From positions 62,001-126,000 of the forward strand of contig CAVOZC010000020.1 in assembly GCA_963700865.1 (NCBI GenBank): DNA of 64,000 nt, written 5' to 3'. The first letter of the stretch is position 1; each line of letters begins with the position of its first letter. The notes beneath the pieces are model-generated. The model saw only the letters and a list, made by a program, of their open reading frames with translations. It did not search any database and was not told the DNA's origin. The stretch comes from CAVOGJ01 sp963700865 (lineage in GTDB: Bacteria; Planctomycetota; Planctomycetia; Pirellulales; Pirellulaceae). Below, piece by piece: positions 46,409 through 57,943 of this stretch. The position numbers and the translations under genes are program-made.

Positions 46409-48169
46409 TCAGGGAGCATTCTCTGTCGGTTCCGCCAGGAATTTCTCGTCAATGACCCAGTGGATGGGCGTCCGCATTGCAACGCGTTCGCGGACCGCGT
46501 CGATTCGCCGATAGGCCTCTCGGCTGTCCGCCTTCTCCTGGACCATCCAGGCCGCCGCCACTCCCGCCGCGGTCCCCGAGGACCATTCAATGGGATGCAA
46601 ACGTGTCGCGGAATTCGCCATGAAGTCCTGCGCCATTGTCTTGCCACACACGAGGAGATTTTTCAGCTGATAGTGCGTCAGGGCTCGAAACGGAATGCAG
46701 AACGGTCGTGTATCGCGGTGTTCCACCACCTCCGCGGGATACTTGCAAGTCACGAGTGGATGGACGTCCATAGGGTAACAACCGATGGCAATTGTATCGG
46801 GAAATTCCGTGCCCGTCCGATCACCGTCCTTGCCCACCAAATCCGACACGGCCAACACGTAACGGTCCAATCCAAGGGACCGGCGTGTATCGCGAATGTA
46901 GGGCAGTTTCGACAGTCCATGTCCGGTACCCAAGACACCGACGGCCATGACGATTCGCCGCGGGTCGATGTCCCGCGGCGTTTGCTCTTTCAGCCAGTGG
47001 TGCCAGGCAAGCGCCCGCTGCTCCGCCAACCGCATCACTTCCAGATCGACGCCACCCTGCCAGTCGTGTGCCGACTCACGCAATTCCTTCCGACCCTGAA
47101 ACAAGTAACCGAACGGATAATCATTGCCGCCCTCGCGGAGACTTGGAGAGTAACCCCAATTCTGCAAAGACAAATCACCCGTGGCGGGACGGGCACGGCT
47201 GCCTCGAATGCGTCGATAAGTCCAGACTTTTTCCCAGGCATCTGGTCGGCCCTGATACTGTCCCCAGCCCAGCGCCTCAGCCGTGGCGGGCGCCGCCGAG
47301 TCGTCGCTGGGATCGGCCCGCAATTCCTGCACAAATCCAAATACCGTGCACTGACCACAGCGCGAGCCGGACTTTTCGGAATCGTCTCCTTTGTCTAATG
47401 CCTGCTGAAAGTCACATCCGGAAAGAACGAGTACCTCACCCCACTCGGTGGCGTCGAGGAAGACACTGGCATCGCTGCGACCGACAAAACGCAGCAGCTG
47501 CTTGCGGTAGTGCTCGGACTCCTGGGGATCGTACCAGTCGGATAGCTCTTGAGATGGGAGTTGCTGGTAAGCCACGTGGCCGGGTTTCGCCGAGCGCTGG
47601 ACACAGACGATTGCCTGGACGTGCTGTCCGTCATCCCGCAACACAACCTGCTTGACTACGGTTTCCCGGTAGACCTTCAGGTGTTTCGACAGCCGCGCTT
47701 CGAGCGGCAGCAAATGGTGCTCGAGCAAATACCGGGGCTCGAAACAAAAGCGACTGACCCAACCACGCCCTGGATTTCCAATCTCTAGCAACGTGTCACG
47801 AAAAAGAGGCGTCATATTCCGCGGGTCTCTGGCAATCCCGGCCACATCGAGCGTGACTTTTCGCGATTCGCCATCCAAGATGCGATGCCACGCTTCATCG
47901 ACGGCGGGGACGCCGCTGCTGGTCAATTGGCCGCCGATCCAGTCGGTGGGCTCGAGCAGCACGGTATCCACCCCGGCTTCCGCGGCGGCGACGGCCGCGG
48001 CGAGGGCCGCCGTGGATCCGCCGGCCACGATGACATCCGCGACCACGTCGGTATAATTCGACGTGTCGACCGAGTCGGCCAGGGCATGGCTCGCCAAGAC
48101 GATCGACAATAGACAACACCAGCATCGCTCACGCATCATTGTTTTCCGGTTCGACAACGGATGGTTCAT
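46409..48169 (-). CDS. exported FAD-dependent oxidoreductase
   Basis: About 586 residues. The start at 48169 (MNHPLSNRKTMMRERCWCC) gives a signal peptide cleaved around SHALA. VADVIVAGGSTAALAAAVAAAEAG is the FAD-binding Rossmann motif, followed by EPTDWIGGQLTSSG. NLLVCGKTMAQDFMANSATRLHPIEW holds the C-terminal FAD contact. This family (FAD_oxidored) is abundant in planctomycetes, often with sugar-degradation genes. The substrate is unknown. It diverges from the Gfo/Idh gene. Confidence 0.85.
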   Translation of the reverse strand: MNHPLSNRKTMMRERCWCCLLSIVLASHALADSVDTSNYTDVVADVIVAGGSTAALAAAVAAAEAGVDTVLLEPTDWIGGQLTSSGVPAVDEAWHRILDGESRKVTLDVAGIARDPRNMTPLFRDTLLEIGNPGRGWVSRFCFEPRYLLEHHLLPLEARLSKHLKVYRETVVKQVVLRDDGQHVQAIVCVQRSAKPGHVAYQQLPSQELSDWYDPQESEHYRKQLLRFVGRSDASVFLDATEWGEVLVLSGCDFQQALDKGDDSEKSGSRCGQCTVFGFVQELRADPSDDSAAPATAEALGWGQYQGRPDAWEKVWTYRRIRGSRARPATGDLSLQNWGYSPSLREGGNDYPFGYLFQGRKELRESAHDWQGGVDLEVMRLAEQRALAWHHWLKEQTPRDIDPRRIVMAVGVLGTGHGLSKLPYIRDTRRSLGLDRYVLAVSDLVGKDGDRTGTEFPDTIAIGCYPMDVHPLVTCKYPAEVVEHRDTRPFCIPFRALTHYQLKNLLVCGKTMAQDFMANSATRLHPIEWSSGTAAGVAAAWMVQEKADSREAYRRIDAVRERVAMRTPIHWVIDEKFLAEPTENAP

Positions 48170-48315
48170 CGGACGACCCTGCAAGCACAGCACCCTAGGC
48201 GGCAACGAGCTTTTTTGCAAGTGTGCTGGGATCGTCGCATGGACCTTCCCTTCGTCTCGCGCCAAGCGCGAAGAACTCGCCTGCCGAAACTCCCATTCCG
48301 AGGAATCTGACCCCC

Positions 48316-49378
48316 ATGCTCCAGCTTGGCATCATTGGCGCCGGCGCAATCGGCGAAAAACACGCGGCGGCGGCCCGTGCCGCTGGCATCTCCGTGGCCG
48401 TCGTGGCGGATCAGGATCTCGACCGGGCCCGAACACTGGCAGCCACGTGCCAGGCCACCGCGCTGGGGGACGCGGAGGAGCTGTTCCAGAACCCCATGGT
48501 TTCGGCCGTGATCATCGGTGTCCCGAATGCCTTTCACGCTGAATATGCGATCCTGCGCGATGCAGCTGGGAAAGGATGTCTTGCTGGAAAAACCGATGGG
48601 TATGGATGCCAGCGAATGCGACCGCATCATCGCGACGCAGCAACAGACGGGGCGGGTGCTGCAAATCGCCTTGGTCCATCGCTACACGTCAGTGGCCCAA
48701 CGGGCCCGCGAGATCGCCGCGGCCGGTGAACTCGGGGAAATTTACCATGCCAAGGCACACCTGTACCAGCGTCGTGGGGTTCCGGGGCTGGGGCGCTGGT
48801 TTACCAATCGTGAGCTCGCCGGTGGCGGCTGCCTCATCGATCTGGGCGTGCATTTATTGGACCTGGTCGAGTCTACGTGGGGGCACCCACGGGCCGTTTC
48901 CGCGGCCGGCCAGGTCTATTCGACCTTTGGTCGACGCATGAAGGACTATGTTTTTGAGTCGATGTGGGCGGGTCCCCCCAACGATGATGGAGTCTGCGAC
49001 GTTGAGGATGCGGCGCATGCCCTGATCCGCTTTGACGGCAATCGTACCCTGGACTTACAAGTCACTTGGGCCGCCAACGTTCCCTCAGGAGCTCTACCCA
49101 AGTCCTTACTGGCATTTATGGGAGATCAGGCCGGCATCACGTTCGAATTATTCGGAGACACCATCCATATGGCCCGCGAAGCCTACGCCAGTAACGTCGA
49201 CATGCGGATACCGTGCCCACCAACGGATCCCTTTGAACGCCAACTGCGATCATTCGCCGAGGCAATCGTAACCCGCGACGTCACCGGTGCGACGGGTTCG
49301 CAGGCCCGGGGTACCCAAGCCATCATCGACGCAATTTATCGATCCAGCCGCGCGGGGACGGAAGTTTCTGTCGAGTGA
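48316..49378 (+). CDS. Gfo/Idh/MocA-family oxidoreductase, one frameshift
   Basis: An NAD(P)-dependent sugar or inositol dehydrogenase. The cofactor motif GIIGAGAIGEKH begins at residue 5. One extra base near 48556 breaks the frame after HAEYAIL; it continues as AMQLGKDVLLEKPMGMDASE, with the EKP catalytic lysine motif. GGGCLIDLGVHLLDL and the C-terminal domain follow to 49378. About 353 residues when repaired. It is divergent from the exported FAD oxidoreductase, a common pairing in planctomycete carbohydrate loci. Confidence 0.85.
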
Positions 49379-49496
49379 TGCTGGAAAGACGATTGTGGGT
49401 TATCGCTTAATGGGTTAAACCAAATGAGAGTGCGCGGATTTTCTCACCGACCGAAATGATCGGAAGCCGTCGAGACTTCACCCAAAGGCCGATCTC

Positions 49497-51522
49497 GTGA
49501 CCACTCTTTCACGCACCCTACCGCGCCGGATCGGCGCGCTTGCCTGGGCAAGCCTCCTCTTCTTCTCAACTTCCGCGGGACAAGCAGCGTTCCATGAGCG
49601 CGGTGCCTTGATCCTCGGTGTGAATTACGACTCCCGCAGTGCTTCGCTGGCTGATATTGATCGCGACGGCGACCTTGACTTGTTCTTTCAGGGCGGCTCC
49701 GGTGCGCAGCAATTGTTTCGTAACAATCTCGTCGGCACCGGCTTTATGAACTTCACCAACATCTCCAGCACCTTGCCTGCCGGACTGGGACCTTCGTGGA
49801 GCGCGGCTTGGGGGGACTACAACGGCGACCGACAGATCGATGTGTTCGTGGGCCAGTCAAATATCGGCGGCTCTGGCGATGTCCTGCGGAATAATGGCCC
49901 TGCGGGCTTTTCCAATGAGAGCGTTCCCACGGGCCTGAATGACGCCGGCTTCCATCAAAATGTGGCCTGGAGTGATATCGATGGGGACCGTGATCTCGAT
50001 TTAATCATTGCCATGGAGGGGCCCGAAAAACACGAGATTTATCTGCAAGGTGCCGGCGGCACGTTCACACCCGTCGGAGCCATCGTGGGCATCCAGCAGG
50101 CTCCGGGTGTCAAGGCGTATGGCATGGCCCTTGGTGATTCAGACGGAGACGGTGACATTGACATTTACATGTCTACGTGCCGAGCCGACAATAATATCCG
50201 CAACCACTTCTACGAAAATCAACTGGCGCAGACCGGATCACTCAGCTTCATCGATATTGCCGATACGAACGGGACCCAATTCATGACGAACAGTTATGGA
50301 ACGGAGTTTCACGATTTTGATGATGATGGAGATCTGGATCTGTTTATGGTGGGCGCGGATGGGGAACCGAGCAAGCTGTTTCGTAACAACGGCGGCAACA
50401 TATTCACCGACGTTGACCTGTTGACGGGCCACCCGCTACTGAGTACCACGGCGGGCGATCTCAACGGCGGGCGCCCCATTGACTATGACAATGATGGCGA
50501 CCTGGACTTATTCTTTCACGATCACAAGCCATTTGGCGGCCAAAACCAGGCGCGGAAGCTGTTTCGCAACGATGGCAATTGGACGTTCACCGATGTGACG
50601 GTCGCCGAGGGGCTGGCCGCCACGAACGAAGGGGCCTACGACAGCGTCTGGGGCGACATCGACTTGGACGGGGATCAAGACCTGATCGCGCCCACCGACG
50701 ACGGCTTCGCGGAACGCGTCTTCCTCAACACGGCCGCCAATAATGGCAACCATTGGCTGTACGTGACGCTCGCAGGTCCCGACAACAATTCGACCGGCCT
50801 CGGTGCGTCGGTCTACGCGACGCTGAACGAGGGCACGCCCGAGGAGCGCACTATTCGCCGCGAGGCAAATACGAACGCGGGAACGTTCAACCAAAGTGAT
50901 TTGCCCGTTCATTTTGGCCTGGGCACCGCTGATCACATCGATAAGCTCCGCATTGAATGGCCCGACGGAACGATCCAACAACTACTCGATGTGCCGGCCG
51001 ATCAGCGGTTGCTGATCACCATCCGTGCCGCCTGCGATTTTGACTCGAACGGCCAGTGTGACCTGGCGGATCTTGAACGCATTGCTGGACACGGGGCCGG
51101 TAGCGACCGGTACCGCCACGATAGGGGGCGTCAACGAGCAGTTTGACCTGAACGGCGATGGCTGGATTGACAATCAAGATGTCGACGCCTGGCTGGCGGG
51201 CGCGGCCACCGAAAACGGTTTCGCTCAGCCCTATTCGCGGGGTGATGCCAACCTGGATGGGAGCGTCGATGTCAGCGATTTCAACTTGTGGAATGCTGGA
51301 AAATTTGAACCTTCGCTGCAGTGGGACCAAGGTGATTTCAATGGGGACGGCGTGGCGGATGTCTCCGACTTCAATATCTGGAACGGCAACAAATTCATGT
51401 CGTCCAGCCGTCCAGCAAGCGTCCCCGAACCGGACGGTCGGTTGATCCTGCTGGGGCTGCTACTGACGGTGATCCGCGTCCGGCGCACCCATTTCGAACG
51501 GACCGCAAACCACCTGCGATAA
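49497..51522 (+). CDS. secreted FG-GAP/ASPIC-UnbV protein with dockerin and PEP-CTERM-like tail, one frameshift
   Basis: An exported protein with a signal peptide ending near SAGQAA. FG-GAP/VCBS repeats follow, with Asp-rich Ca-binding loops such as DIDRDGDLDLFF, DYNGDRQIDVFV and DSDGDGDIDIYM, probably a beta-propeller. An ASPIC/UnbV domain (NHWLYVTLAGPDNNSTGLGA and IEWPDGTIQQLLDVP) comes next. One extra base near 51073 shifts the frame inside the dockerin region, which continues as LNALLDTGPVATGT and DLNGDGWIDNQD. The C-terminal cassette (DANLDGSVDVSD, DFNGDGVADVSD, then VPEPDGRLILLGLLLTVIRVRR) parallels that of the gene at 16288. Repaired length is about 675 residues. Confidence 0.85.
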
Positions 51523-51726
51523 ACGTCCAGCCTGCCAAAACGACTTATGCTCCACCACCCGTCTGATCGCATGGAACCAAAGCACGGGCTGAAAAGGTGC
51601 CCCACGAATAAATCGATAATCCCGTATGCCGGCGGATGCCGACTTCGCTCGCCCCGAAGTGTACGGATTGGCGCGTCAGCCAACGTCGTCCCCCAATGCC
51701 TCGAGCTTCAGGAGCCTTATCCGCAC

Positions 51727-52792
51727 ATGCGCTGCCTCGCATTTGCCTGCCGCATCGCCCTGCTCACACTCTTTTGCGTGACTCCGATGTTTGCTCAAAC
51801 GCTCGAGCAGCAGGTGGCCGCGGTGTTAGAACCGTTCGCCGACCCAGCCGCGCCGGGCGCGGCGGTGATGGTGATTGAAAAAGGGCAGATCGTGTTGCAA
51901 CATGTCCGCGGCTTGGCCGACCTGCAACGTGGTACACCCATCACGCCCCAAACCAATTTTCGCCTGGCCTCGGTCAGCAAGCAATTTACCGCCACCGCTG
52001 TCATGTTGATGCGGCAACGGGGTCTGCTGTCGTACGATGATCCCCTCACCCGCTTCTTTCCCGATTACCCGGCCATTGGCGAGCGGATCACCGTGCGTCA
52101 CTTGCTGTGGCACACGTCAGGCGTCATCGCCTATGAAGATTTGATCCCGGCCGGACAGACAACCCAAGTGAGTGATCACGACGTTTTGGAACTCGTGAAA
52201 AGGCAGCAAGGAACCTACTTCACCCCGGGGACCGAATTTCGTTACAGCAATACGGGGTACGCGCTGCTGGCCTTGATCGTGGAGCACGTCTCGGGCCGCC
52301 CTTTCGCACGCGTACTGGCTGAAGACATTTTTCAACCGACCGGCATGCGCAAGACCGTGGCTTTCGAAAACGGCGTCTCCGAGGTCGCTCATCGCGCCTA
52401 CGGTTATCAGGAAGCAGCGACAGGCTTTGTCGATGCTGACCAGAGCGTCACCAGTGCTGTTTTGGGGGACGGCGGTATCTACACGTCACTGCAGGACTAC
52501 TTCGCCTGGGACCAGGCGCTCTACGAGAACGAACTGCTTCCCCAGACCATACTGCGGGAGGCATTTCAGCCGGGATACCTCGCGACGTCCGAGCAACCGA
52601 TCGCTTATGGATTCGGCTGGAGAATTCGCGAAGAGAATGGCAAGCAGATCGTCTTTCATGACGGTCGCACTAGCGGGTTCAATAACGCCGTCCGGCGGGT
52701 TCCCGCCCGCCGACTGTCGGTGGTGGTACTCACCAATCGAAGCGGAAATCACGCCGGAGCCATGGCCGATACGATCCTGGCTGGCGCGATGA
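51727..52792 (+). CDS. serine hydrolase, class C beta-lactamase fold
   Basis: A secreted serine hydrolase with a signal peptide (MRCLAFACRIALLTLFCVTPMFAQ). Catalytic motifs: SVSK at 82-85 (nucleophile Ser82 and Lys85), YSN at 173-175 and HDGRTSG at 311-317. It belongs to the beta-lactamase/DD-peptidase/esterase group; physiological substrates vary. The sequenced frame runs on for hundreds of codons without a stop into a second gene, but after about 52790 it is not protein-like. A +1 shift near 52780 would give a stop at 52792, the natural end of the fold, which is what I annotate. Confidence 0.85.
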
Positions 52793-52828
52793 AATGTCAC
52801 CCCCGGGAGCGGCAACGCTACCCGCCCG

Positions 52829-52936
52829 TGACGTCGCCGACTGTCCGGTCTCCAGGTTGGAAAAGCGATCCACATCCTTGTCGAACCGCGCCCGTATTTC
52901 TTCGACCGTCGATTTCTGGTGCAAGGGAGTCGTCAT
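52829..52936 (-). pseudogene. N-terminal remnant of a SAM-dependent methyltransferase
   Basis: The first 36 codons, MTTPLHQKSTVEEIRARFD and on to RFSNLETGQSAT, match the characteristic N-terminus of a planctomycete class I methyltransferase family as I remember it; the SAM-binding core is absent. The sequence then loses protein-like composition. This looks like a truncated relic. Confidence 0.45.
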
Positions 52937-53307
52937 GCGAGTTTCCGCCTGGCGGGAAGCCTCGGAAAGACACCCACGCCCGACGGCTGGATCGCTCCCG
53001 CTGCTGGTCCCATGGTATCGCGACGTCCGACCGAAAACCACAGCGTAATGCCTGGAATAAGAAACGCGCCAGGAACCATTGCCACTTGGGTGCGTCTACC
53101 CCACCACCGAGGACCGCGACACGTCCGCCGGGTGGCGGTCGCGTCACGTTAATCCTTACACACTCGTCAAGCGAGCCAAATTGCCCAGTTCAGCTGTTCC
53201 GCAATACGAGAATGGGTGATGCGATCCTCGCGTCGGGCGCCGATCTATCGTCACAGATGAGTTCTCTTCGCGCCTACCAATCGCTGCCCACCGCTGGAGT
53301 GCCCGGG
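52937..53307. other. intergenic after the remnant
   Basis: An open frame crosses this stretch but its translation is Arg/Pro-rich and not protein-like. Nothing else recognised. Confidence 0.4.
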
Positions 53308-54268
53308 ATGCTATCTCCCGCCAAGACCTACTGGCTGATGACATGCATCGTTCTCATTGCCGGCAACAAGCTGCTGGGGAATGAACCGGCGTGGCCGTTG
53401 AGCGTGGTGCCAGCGTGGCGGTCGGAGGCCGAAGAAACGCTGGCGGATACGTCGTGGGAGCCGACTTCGACGAGTGATTGGCTGCGCGAGGCCCGGGATG
53501 AGGCTGAGGAAGCGTCTAACCCTTGGGAAGAACCGATCGAGACCGAGCGGCATGACTTTACCCAATCGCCCATTGTGGTGGGGCGAGGCGTAAGGCAATT
53601 GGAGTATGGATTTCTTTACGTGCTCAAGACGCAAGGCGAGGAAGTTGAGAACACGTACGAAACGCCGGAAATGCTCTTTCGGTTCGGCATCAGCGAGCGG
53701 GCGGAGGTGCGCCTGCGTTATAACTACGCCTGGAAGCAGAACAACGAAGACAGAGACCTGGCGTCCGCGGAAGACTTGCGGCTGAGTTTGAAATATCAAC
53801 TTTCGGAGCAGCGTCGCCTGCGCCCTACTTCGGCGGTCGAATTCAGAATGTCGGTACCCAGCGGCGGGCCCGACTTTACGGTGGGCAGAACCAAACCCGG
53901 TGTTGATTTCATCTACGGCTGGAAATGGTTCGACCGCTGGACACTCACCGGATCGACCGGTGGGAATGGCAACGCGCTGGGGGAGGTCGCCTTTATCGAC
54001 CCGGAAGTCAATCGCAACGACCAGTACATTGCCTGGACACAGTCGCTGGCTTTGGGTGCCAAGTTGACTCGCCGCAGTATCGGCTATTTTGAGTGGTTTG
54101 GGGTCTTTTCGTATGGGCGAGAACAAGACGTCTCGCTCAGCTTTCTCAATGCTGGTGTGGACTTTCTGGTCAATAACAACATGGTTCTTCGATTTCCGCA
54201 TCGGTTGGGGCATCAACGATCAATCCGAAGACCTGTTTGCGGGCGTCGGTGGCGGTTTTCGTTTTTAG
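53308..54268 (+). CDS. outer-membrane-type protein, phenol MetA-like family, one frameshift
   Basis: Start at MLSPAKTYWLMTCIVLIAGNKLLG gives a signal peptide. After an acidic, Trp-rich linker, residues from about 90 resemble the Phenol_MetA_deg family of outer-membrane beta-barrels (LEYGFLYVLKTQGEE, LFRFGISERAEVRLRYNY, PGVDFIYGWKWF). One extra T near 54195 breaks the last strand; it continues as DFRIGWGINDQSEDLFAGVG and ends in GGFRF at 54268. A C-terminal Phe is typical for outer-membrane insertion. Function is unknown; the family name comes from a phenol-degradation context and should not be taken literally. Confidence 0.75.
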
Positions 54269-54301
54269 GTAGCGTCCGACGACCGCGCTGGGCGGGTCGT
54301 C

Positions 54302-57300
54302 TCAGGCGACACCGCGTTGCGAATCGTCCCCTTGGCGGTGAACCCGTTGGAGGGCGTCCGACGAGATATGCCCATCGTCGCTCACGTCCTCGAACTGCAC
54401 CGAGACCCGCTTGGAAACGCCCGATTCCTGCATCGTCACGCCATAGAGCGTGTGCGCGGCGGTCATGGTCTTCTTGGAATGGGTCACCACGACGAATTTC
54501 GTCCACTCCAGGAACTCGCGGAGGACGTCCACGAAACGGCCGATGTTTGCCTCATCGAGCGGTCCATCGACTTCGTCCAACACGCAAAAGGGGCTGGGGC
54601 GATACTGGAAGATTGCCAGCAGCAGGGTTACCGCGGTGAGGGCTCGCTCGCCGCCACTCAGCAGGGACAATCCGAGCGAATGTTTGCCGGGCGGCGTGGC
54701 AATGATATCGATTCCCGCTTCCAGGATATCGACATCCTGTTCCAGCACGATATCGGCGCTTCCACCGCCGAATACCTTGCGGAACAGCGCCTGAAAATTG
54801 ATACGAATGGCTTCGAGCGTTTCCGAAAACAATCGCCGGCTATCGGCGTTAATGCGGTGGATAATTTTTTCCAGCGACTCTTTCGCGTCAATTAGATCCT
54901 GATATTGCCCGCTCAGGATGCCGTGTCGTTCCTCAAGGTCACTGAGTTCATTGAGGGCATCCATGTTGACCGCGCCCAGATTAGTGATTTTTCGCCGCAA
55001 GTCGGCGATCTCTGCCTCCACCTCCTCCCGTTCCTGTTTTTCCTCGTCCGACAATGCACGGGAGAGATCCGCGACCTCGATGTCGTAGTCCTCTTTCAGT
55101 CGGTCAGCCAGGACACTTCGCTCCCGCCGCAACCGCTCCGCCTCCAATTCCTCCGCATGCTTCTGTTGCTCCAGAGCGCGAGCTTGACCCCGCAATTGTT
55201 GTAGCTTGTCGGTATCCTGCTTTCGTTGATCCCGCAGAGCGTCCCGCCTGGCAAGGACTTGCCTGACTTCGTGGGCCAACCGATCTTCCGTCAAGTAGAG
55301 TTCGGCCAGCTCCGCGGTGGCTTGCAGGATGGTACGTTCGGTGCGCGCCCGCCGCGCAGCCGCCTGTTCCCCTTGCGCGACCGCCTCACGCAGTGCCTTC
55401 TGGCGCTCTTCCTGGTCACGATGCAACTGTTCGCTGCGGGCGCGCAGGCTGTCGAGCAGTTGTTCGCTCTTGGCAAAAGCCACTCGCGCCGCCGCCACGG
55501 TGGCGGCCCGCGACTTCTGCTCGGCTTCGAGCGATTCAATTTGTTCGAGCGCCGCGGTGATCATCGCTTCCAGCGACTGGGCCGACCGCGAAACGGACTC
55601 GAGTTGCGCACGGAAAGAAACGAGGTTCTTTTCGGCCTGGCTGGCTTGCGCTTCCGAGCTTTGTTGCTCGGCTTGCATGGCCTGCTGTTGGGCAGTCAGG
55701 TCGGCATGCCGCTCCGCAGCTGATTCAGCCCGCAACCGCGCCGCCGCCAGTTCCCGGTGCATCGTGTCGTAGCGCTCCGTCGCCTGCTCCAGTCGCTGGT
55801 CGGCTGCCCCTTGCTGCTGAACGCGAAGCGAGAACACTTGCTCGAAGTTGGCGAAATCCGTATCAAGCTGTACAGCTTGTTCACGCAGTTCCTCCAACTC
55901 GACACGTCGAGGGATCAATTGTAATTCCGAGTTCGGAGGACCGACCATCAGGCGACCGTCGCGGTCCAGGACGGCTCCGCCACGCGTGACGAGTCTCGGG
56001 GGCGTGGCGAGTGAGCGGTGGTAATGAACGGCATCAAGTAGCGAATCGACCAGCCACGTATCACCCAGCAACCAGTCCATCAAGAAGCGGTAGTCCTCAC
56101 CACAGGTCACCAACTGGTCCGCGCGACCGATCACACCGGGTTGGCCCGACAGATCGACATCACGGAGGAACTGCGGAGGCGGCGCGGCTTGCAATTGTAA
56201 GAATCCGACGCGACCGGAAAGTTGCAGGTTTCCCGCCGCGATCAGGTCCATCAGCTCGTCGCCCGCCACTACGAGGTGTTGGGCTCGTTCGCCGAGTGCC
56301 GCGGCGATCATGGTGGCATCAGAACGTTGCTTGAGCTGGATCAAATCGGCAACCATACCGCGGATGGAATGCAGCGCCCCCTGCCCGGACTGGGCGGCCA
56401 AGGCCAACAGCTCCTGGACGGCGGACCCGACACCTTCCATGCGGGCATCAATCTCTTCCAGAATGCCAATCCGCTCTCCCAGGATCGCGCGTCGCTCGCG
56501 GCAGGCCGATCGCTCCTGCTCAGCCCGTTGCAGCGCTGCCGCCGACTCTTTTTGGGCATGCCGAGCCGCCTTGAGTTCCGCATCCTGGGCGTCCGCCTGA
56601 TCCTCGACTTGCCGCAGCTTATCTTCCAGCCACTCGGTTTGATCCCGCGCCTCGTCCAATGTGGTCTGCAGTTCTTCCAGGCGGGCCGTCCATTTTTGAT
56701 TCGCAACTTCGGCGGCGTCGAGCTGCGATTGGAAGGTCGCAATCTGACTCGACAATTCGGCGGCCTCGCGCATGGTGGCCGTGTATTCCCCCCGCCGCGA
56801 CTCGGCATCCTCGCGCGTCCGCACCAATTCGGCGGCCAGTGACTCGTAGGCGGCTTGTGCCGCGGCGAATTCGGCTTCCTTGGTCGTATAGTCCCGTTCC
56901 GCGGCATCGTGTTGGTGTTGCACGTCTTTCCACTGCGACTGCAAACTGCCCGATCGATTGGTCATCGCCAACCACTGACGGCGGTGGCGGGATAACTCGT
57001 CCTCGAGTTCCTCCAGCCGAGTACTCTCGAATTCGACGGAAGACTGGGTCGCAACCATCTTTTCTCGATTGCGGCTAAGCTGCGAGTCGCGATCTCGCAA
57101 TTGCTCTTCCGTCAGCCCCAGCTGCTGTTCGCGTGCCGCCGCCCGACCTTCCGACTCGTGCAAATCCACATGGATTCGCGCGAGTGACTCGTCAAGATTC
57201 ACGAGACTGGCATCGACAACTTCCAGCTGGGCGGTCATCTGCTGCCAATCGACACGTCCCACCTGCGTCCGCAAGGCCTGCAGGCGACTCGCGTGTTCCT

Positions 57301-57943
57301 GGTAGCGGCGGGCCTTACCAGCCTGGGACTTGAGCCGCCGCAGCCGACCGTCGACCTCCTCGACAATATCGGACAATCGCAGCAGGTTCTGGTCGACCCG
57401 CTCCAGCCGACGCTGAGTTTCAATCTTCTTGGCCTTGAAGCGGCTGATTCCGGCGGCTTCCTCGAAGATGGCCCGACGGTCCTTCGGAGACGCCTGCAGC
57501 AGGCTGTCAACCTTGCCCTGTTCAATCAAGCTGTACGCGTCGGCACCCACTCCGGTGCCACGGAACATGTTCTTGATATCCTTCAGGCGGCTGGCCTGCC
57601 CGTTGATCAGATACTCACCCTCGCCGCTGCGATATACGCGGCGGGTGACCCGGACCTCATCCGTACCCGTCTCAAACACGTTATCCGTGTTCTCAAAGAT
57701 GATCGTGGCCTCAGCCGTATTGGCCGGCTTACGGTGCCCGGCCCCCTTGAAGATGACATCCGCCATCTCCTTGCCACGGAGGCTGCGGGCACTCTGCTCC
57801 CCCAACACCCATTTCATCGCGTCGACAATGTTGGACTTGCCAGAGCCGTTCGGCCCCACGACCACGGTGATGCCGGGCGGAAACTCAAAGCGCGTGACGT
57901 CCGCGAAGCTCTTGAAGCCGTTCAACTCGAGCGCTTTCAGCAT
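54302..57943 (-). CDS. smc: chromosome segregation protein SMC
   Basis: SMC organises and segregates the chromosome. About 1213 residues, start at MLKALELNGFKSF (57943). N-terminal Walker A is VVGPNGSGKSNIVDAM, followed by long coiled coils with a hinge near the middle (GVGSAVQELLALA, GRVGFLQLQ). The C-terminal head holds the signature LSGGERALTAV and Walker B PFCVLDEVDGPLDEANI. The usual form is DEVDAALDEAN, so the Gly-Pro after DEVD is slightly unusual. scpA and scpB are not adjacent. The gene is intact over 3.6 kb, which shows that the indels seen elsewhere are scattered rather than uniform. Confidence 0.97.
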   Translation of the reverse strand: MLKALELNGFKSFADVTRFEFPPGITVVVGPNGSGKSNIVDAMKWVLGEQSARSLRGKEMADVIFKGAGHRKPANTAEATIIFENTDNVFETGTDEVRVTRRVYRSGEGEYLINGQASRLKDIKNMFRGTGVGADAYSLIEQGKVDSLLQASPKDRRAIFEEAAGISRFKAKKIETQRRLERVDQNLLRLSDIVEEVDGRLRRLKSQAGKARRYQEHASRLQALRTQVGRVDWQQMTAQLEVVDASLVNLDESLARIHVDLHESEGRAAAREQQLGLTEEQLRDRDSQLSRNREKMVATQSSVEFESTRLEELEDELSRHRRQWLAMTNRSGSLQSQWKDVQHQHDAAERDYTTKEAEFAAAQAAYESLAAELVRTREDAESRRGEYTATMREAAELSSQIATFQSQLDAAEVANQKWTARLEELQTTLDEARDQTEWLEDKLRQVEDQADAQDAELKAARHAQKESAAALQRAEQERSACRERRAILGERIGILEEIDARMEGVGSAVQELLALAAQSGQGALHSIRGMVADLIQLKQRSDATMIAAALGERAQHLVVAGDELMDLIAAGNLQLSGRVGFLQLQAAPPPQFLRDVDLSGQPGVIGRADQLVTCGEDYRFLMDWLLGDTWLVDSLLDAVHYHRSLATPPRLVTRGGAVLDRDGRLMVGPPNSELQLIPRRVELEELREQAVQLDTDFANFEQVFSLRVQQQGAADQRLEQATERYDTMHRELAAARLRAESAAERHADLTAQQQAMQAEQQSSEAQASQAEKNLVSFRAQLESVSRSAQSLEAMITAALEQIESLEAEQKSRAATVAAARVAFAKSEQLLDSLRARSEQLHRDQEERQKALREAVAQGEQAAARRARTERTILQATAELAELYLTEDRLAHEVRQVLARRDALRDQRKQDTDKLQQLRGQARALEQQKHAEELEAERLRRERSVLADRLKEDYDIEVADLSRALSDEEKQEREEVEAEIADLRRKITNLGAVNMDALNELSDLEERHGILSGQYQDLIDAKESLEKIIHRINADSRRLFSETLEAIRINFQALFRKVFGGGSADIVLEQDVDILEAGIDIIATPPGKHSLGLSLLSGGERALTAVTLLLAIFQYRPSPFCVLDEVDGPLDEANIGRFVDVLREFLEWTKFVVVTHSKKTMTAAHTLYGVTMQESGVSKRVSVQFEDVSDDGHISSDALQRVHRQGDDSQRGVA

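Noticed and set aside
51547..54639. A single 1030-residue beta-lactamase plus barrel fusion
   Set aside because: The middle of the open frame is Arg/Pro-rich and not protein-like, and a methyltransferase relic lies across it on the other strand; two genes are more likely.
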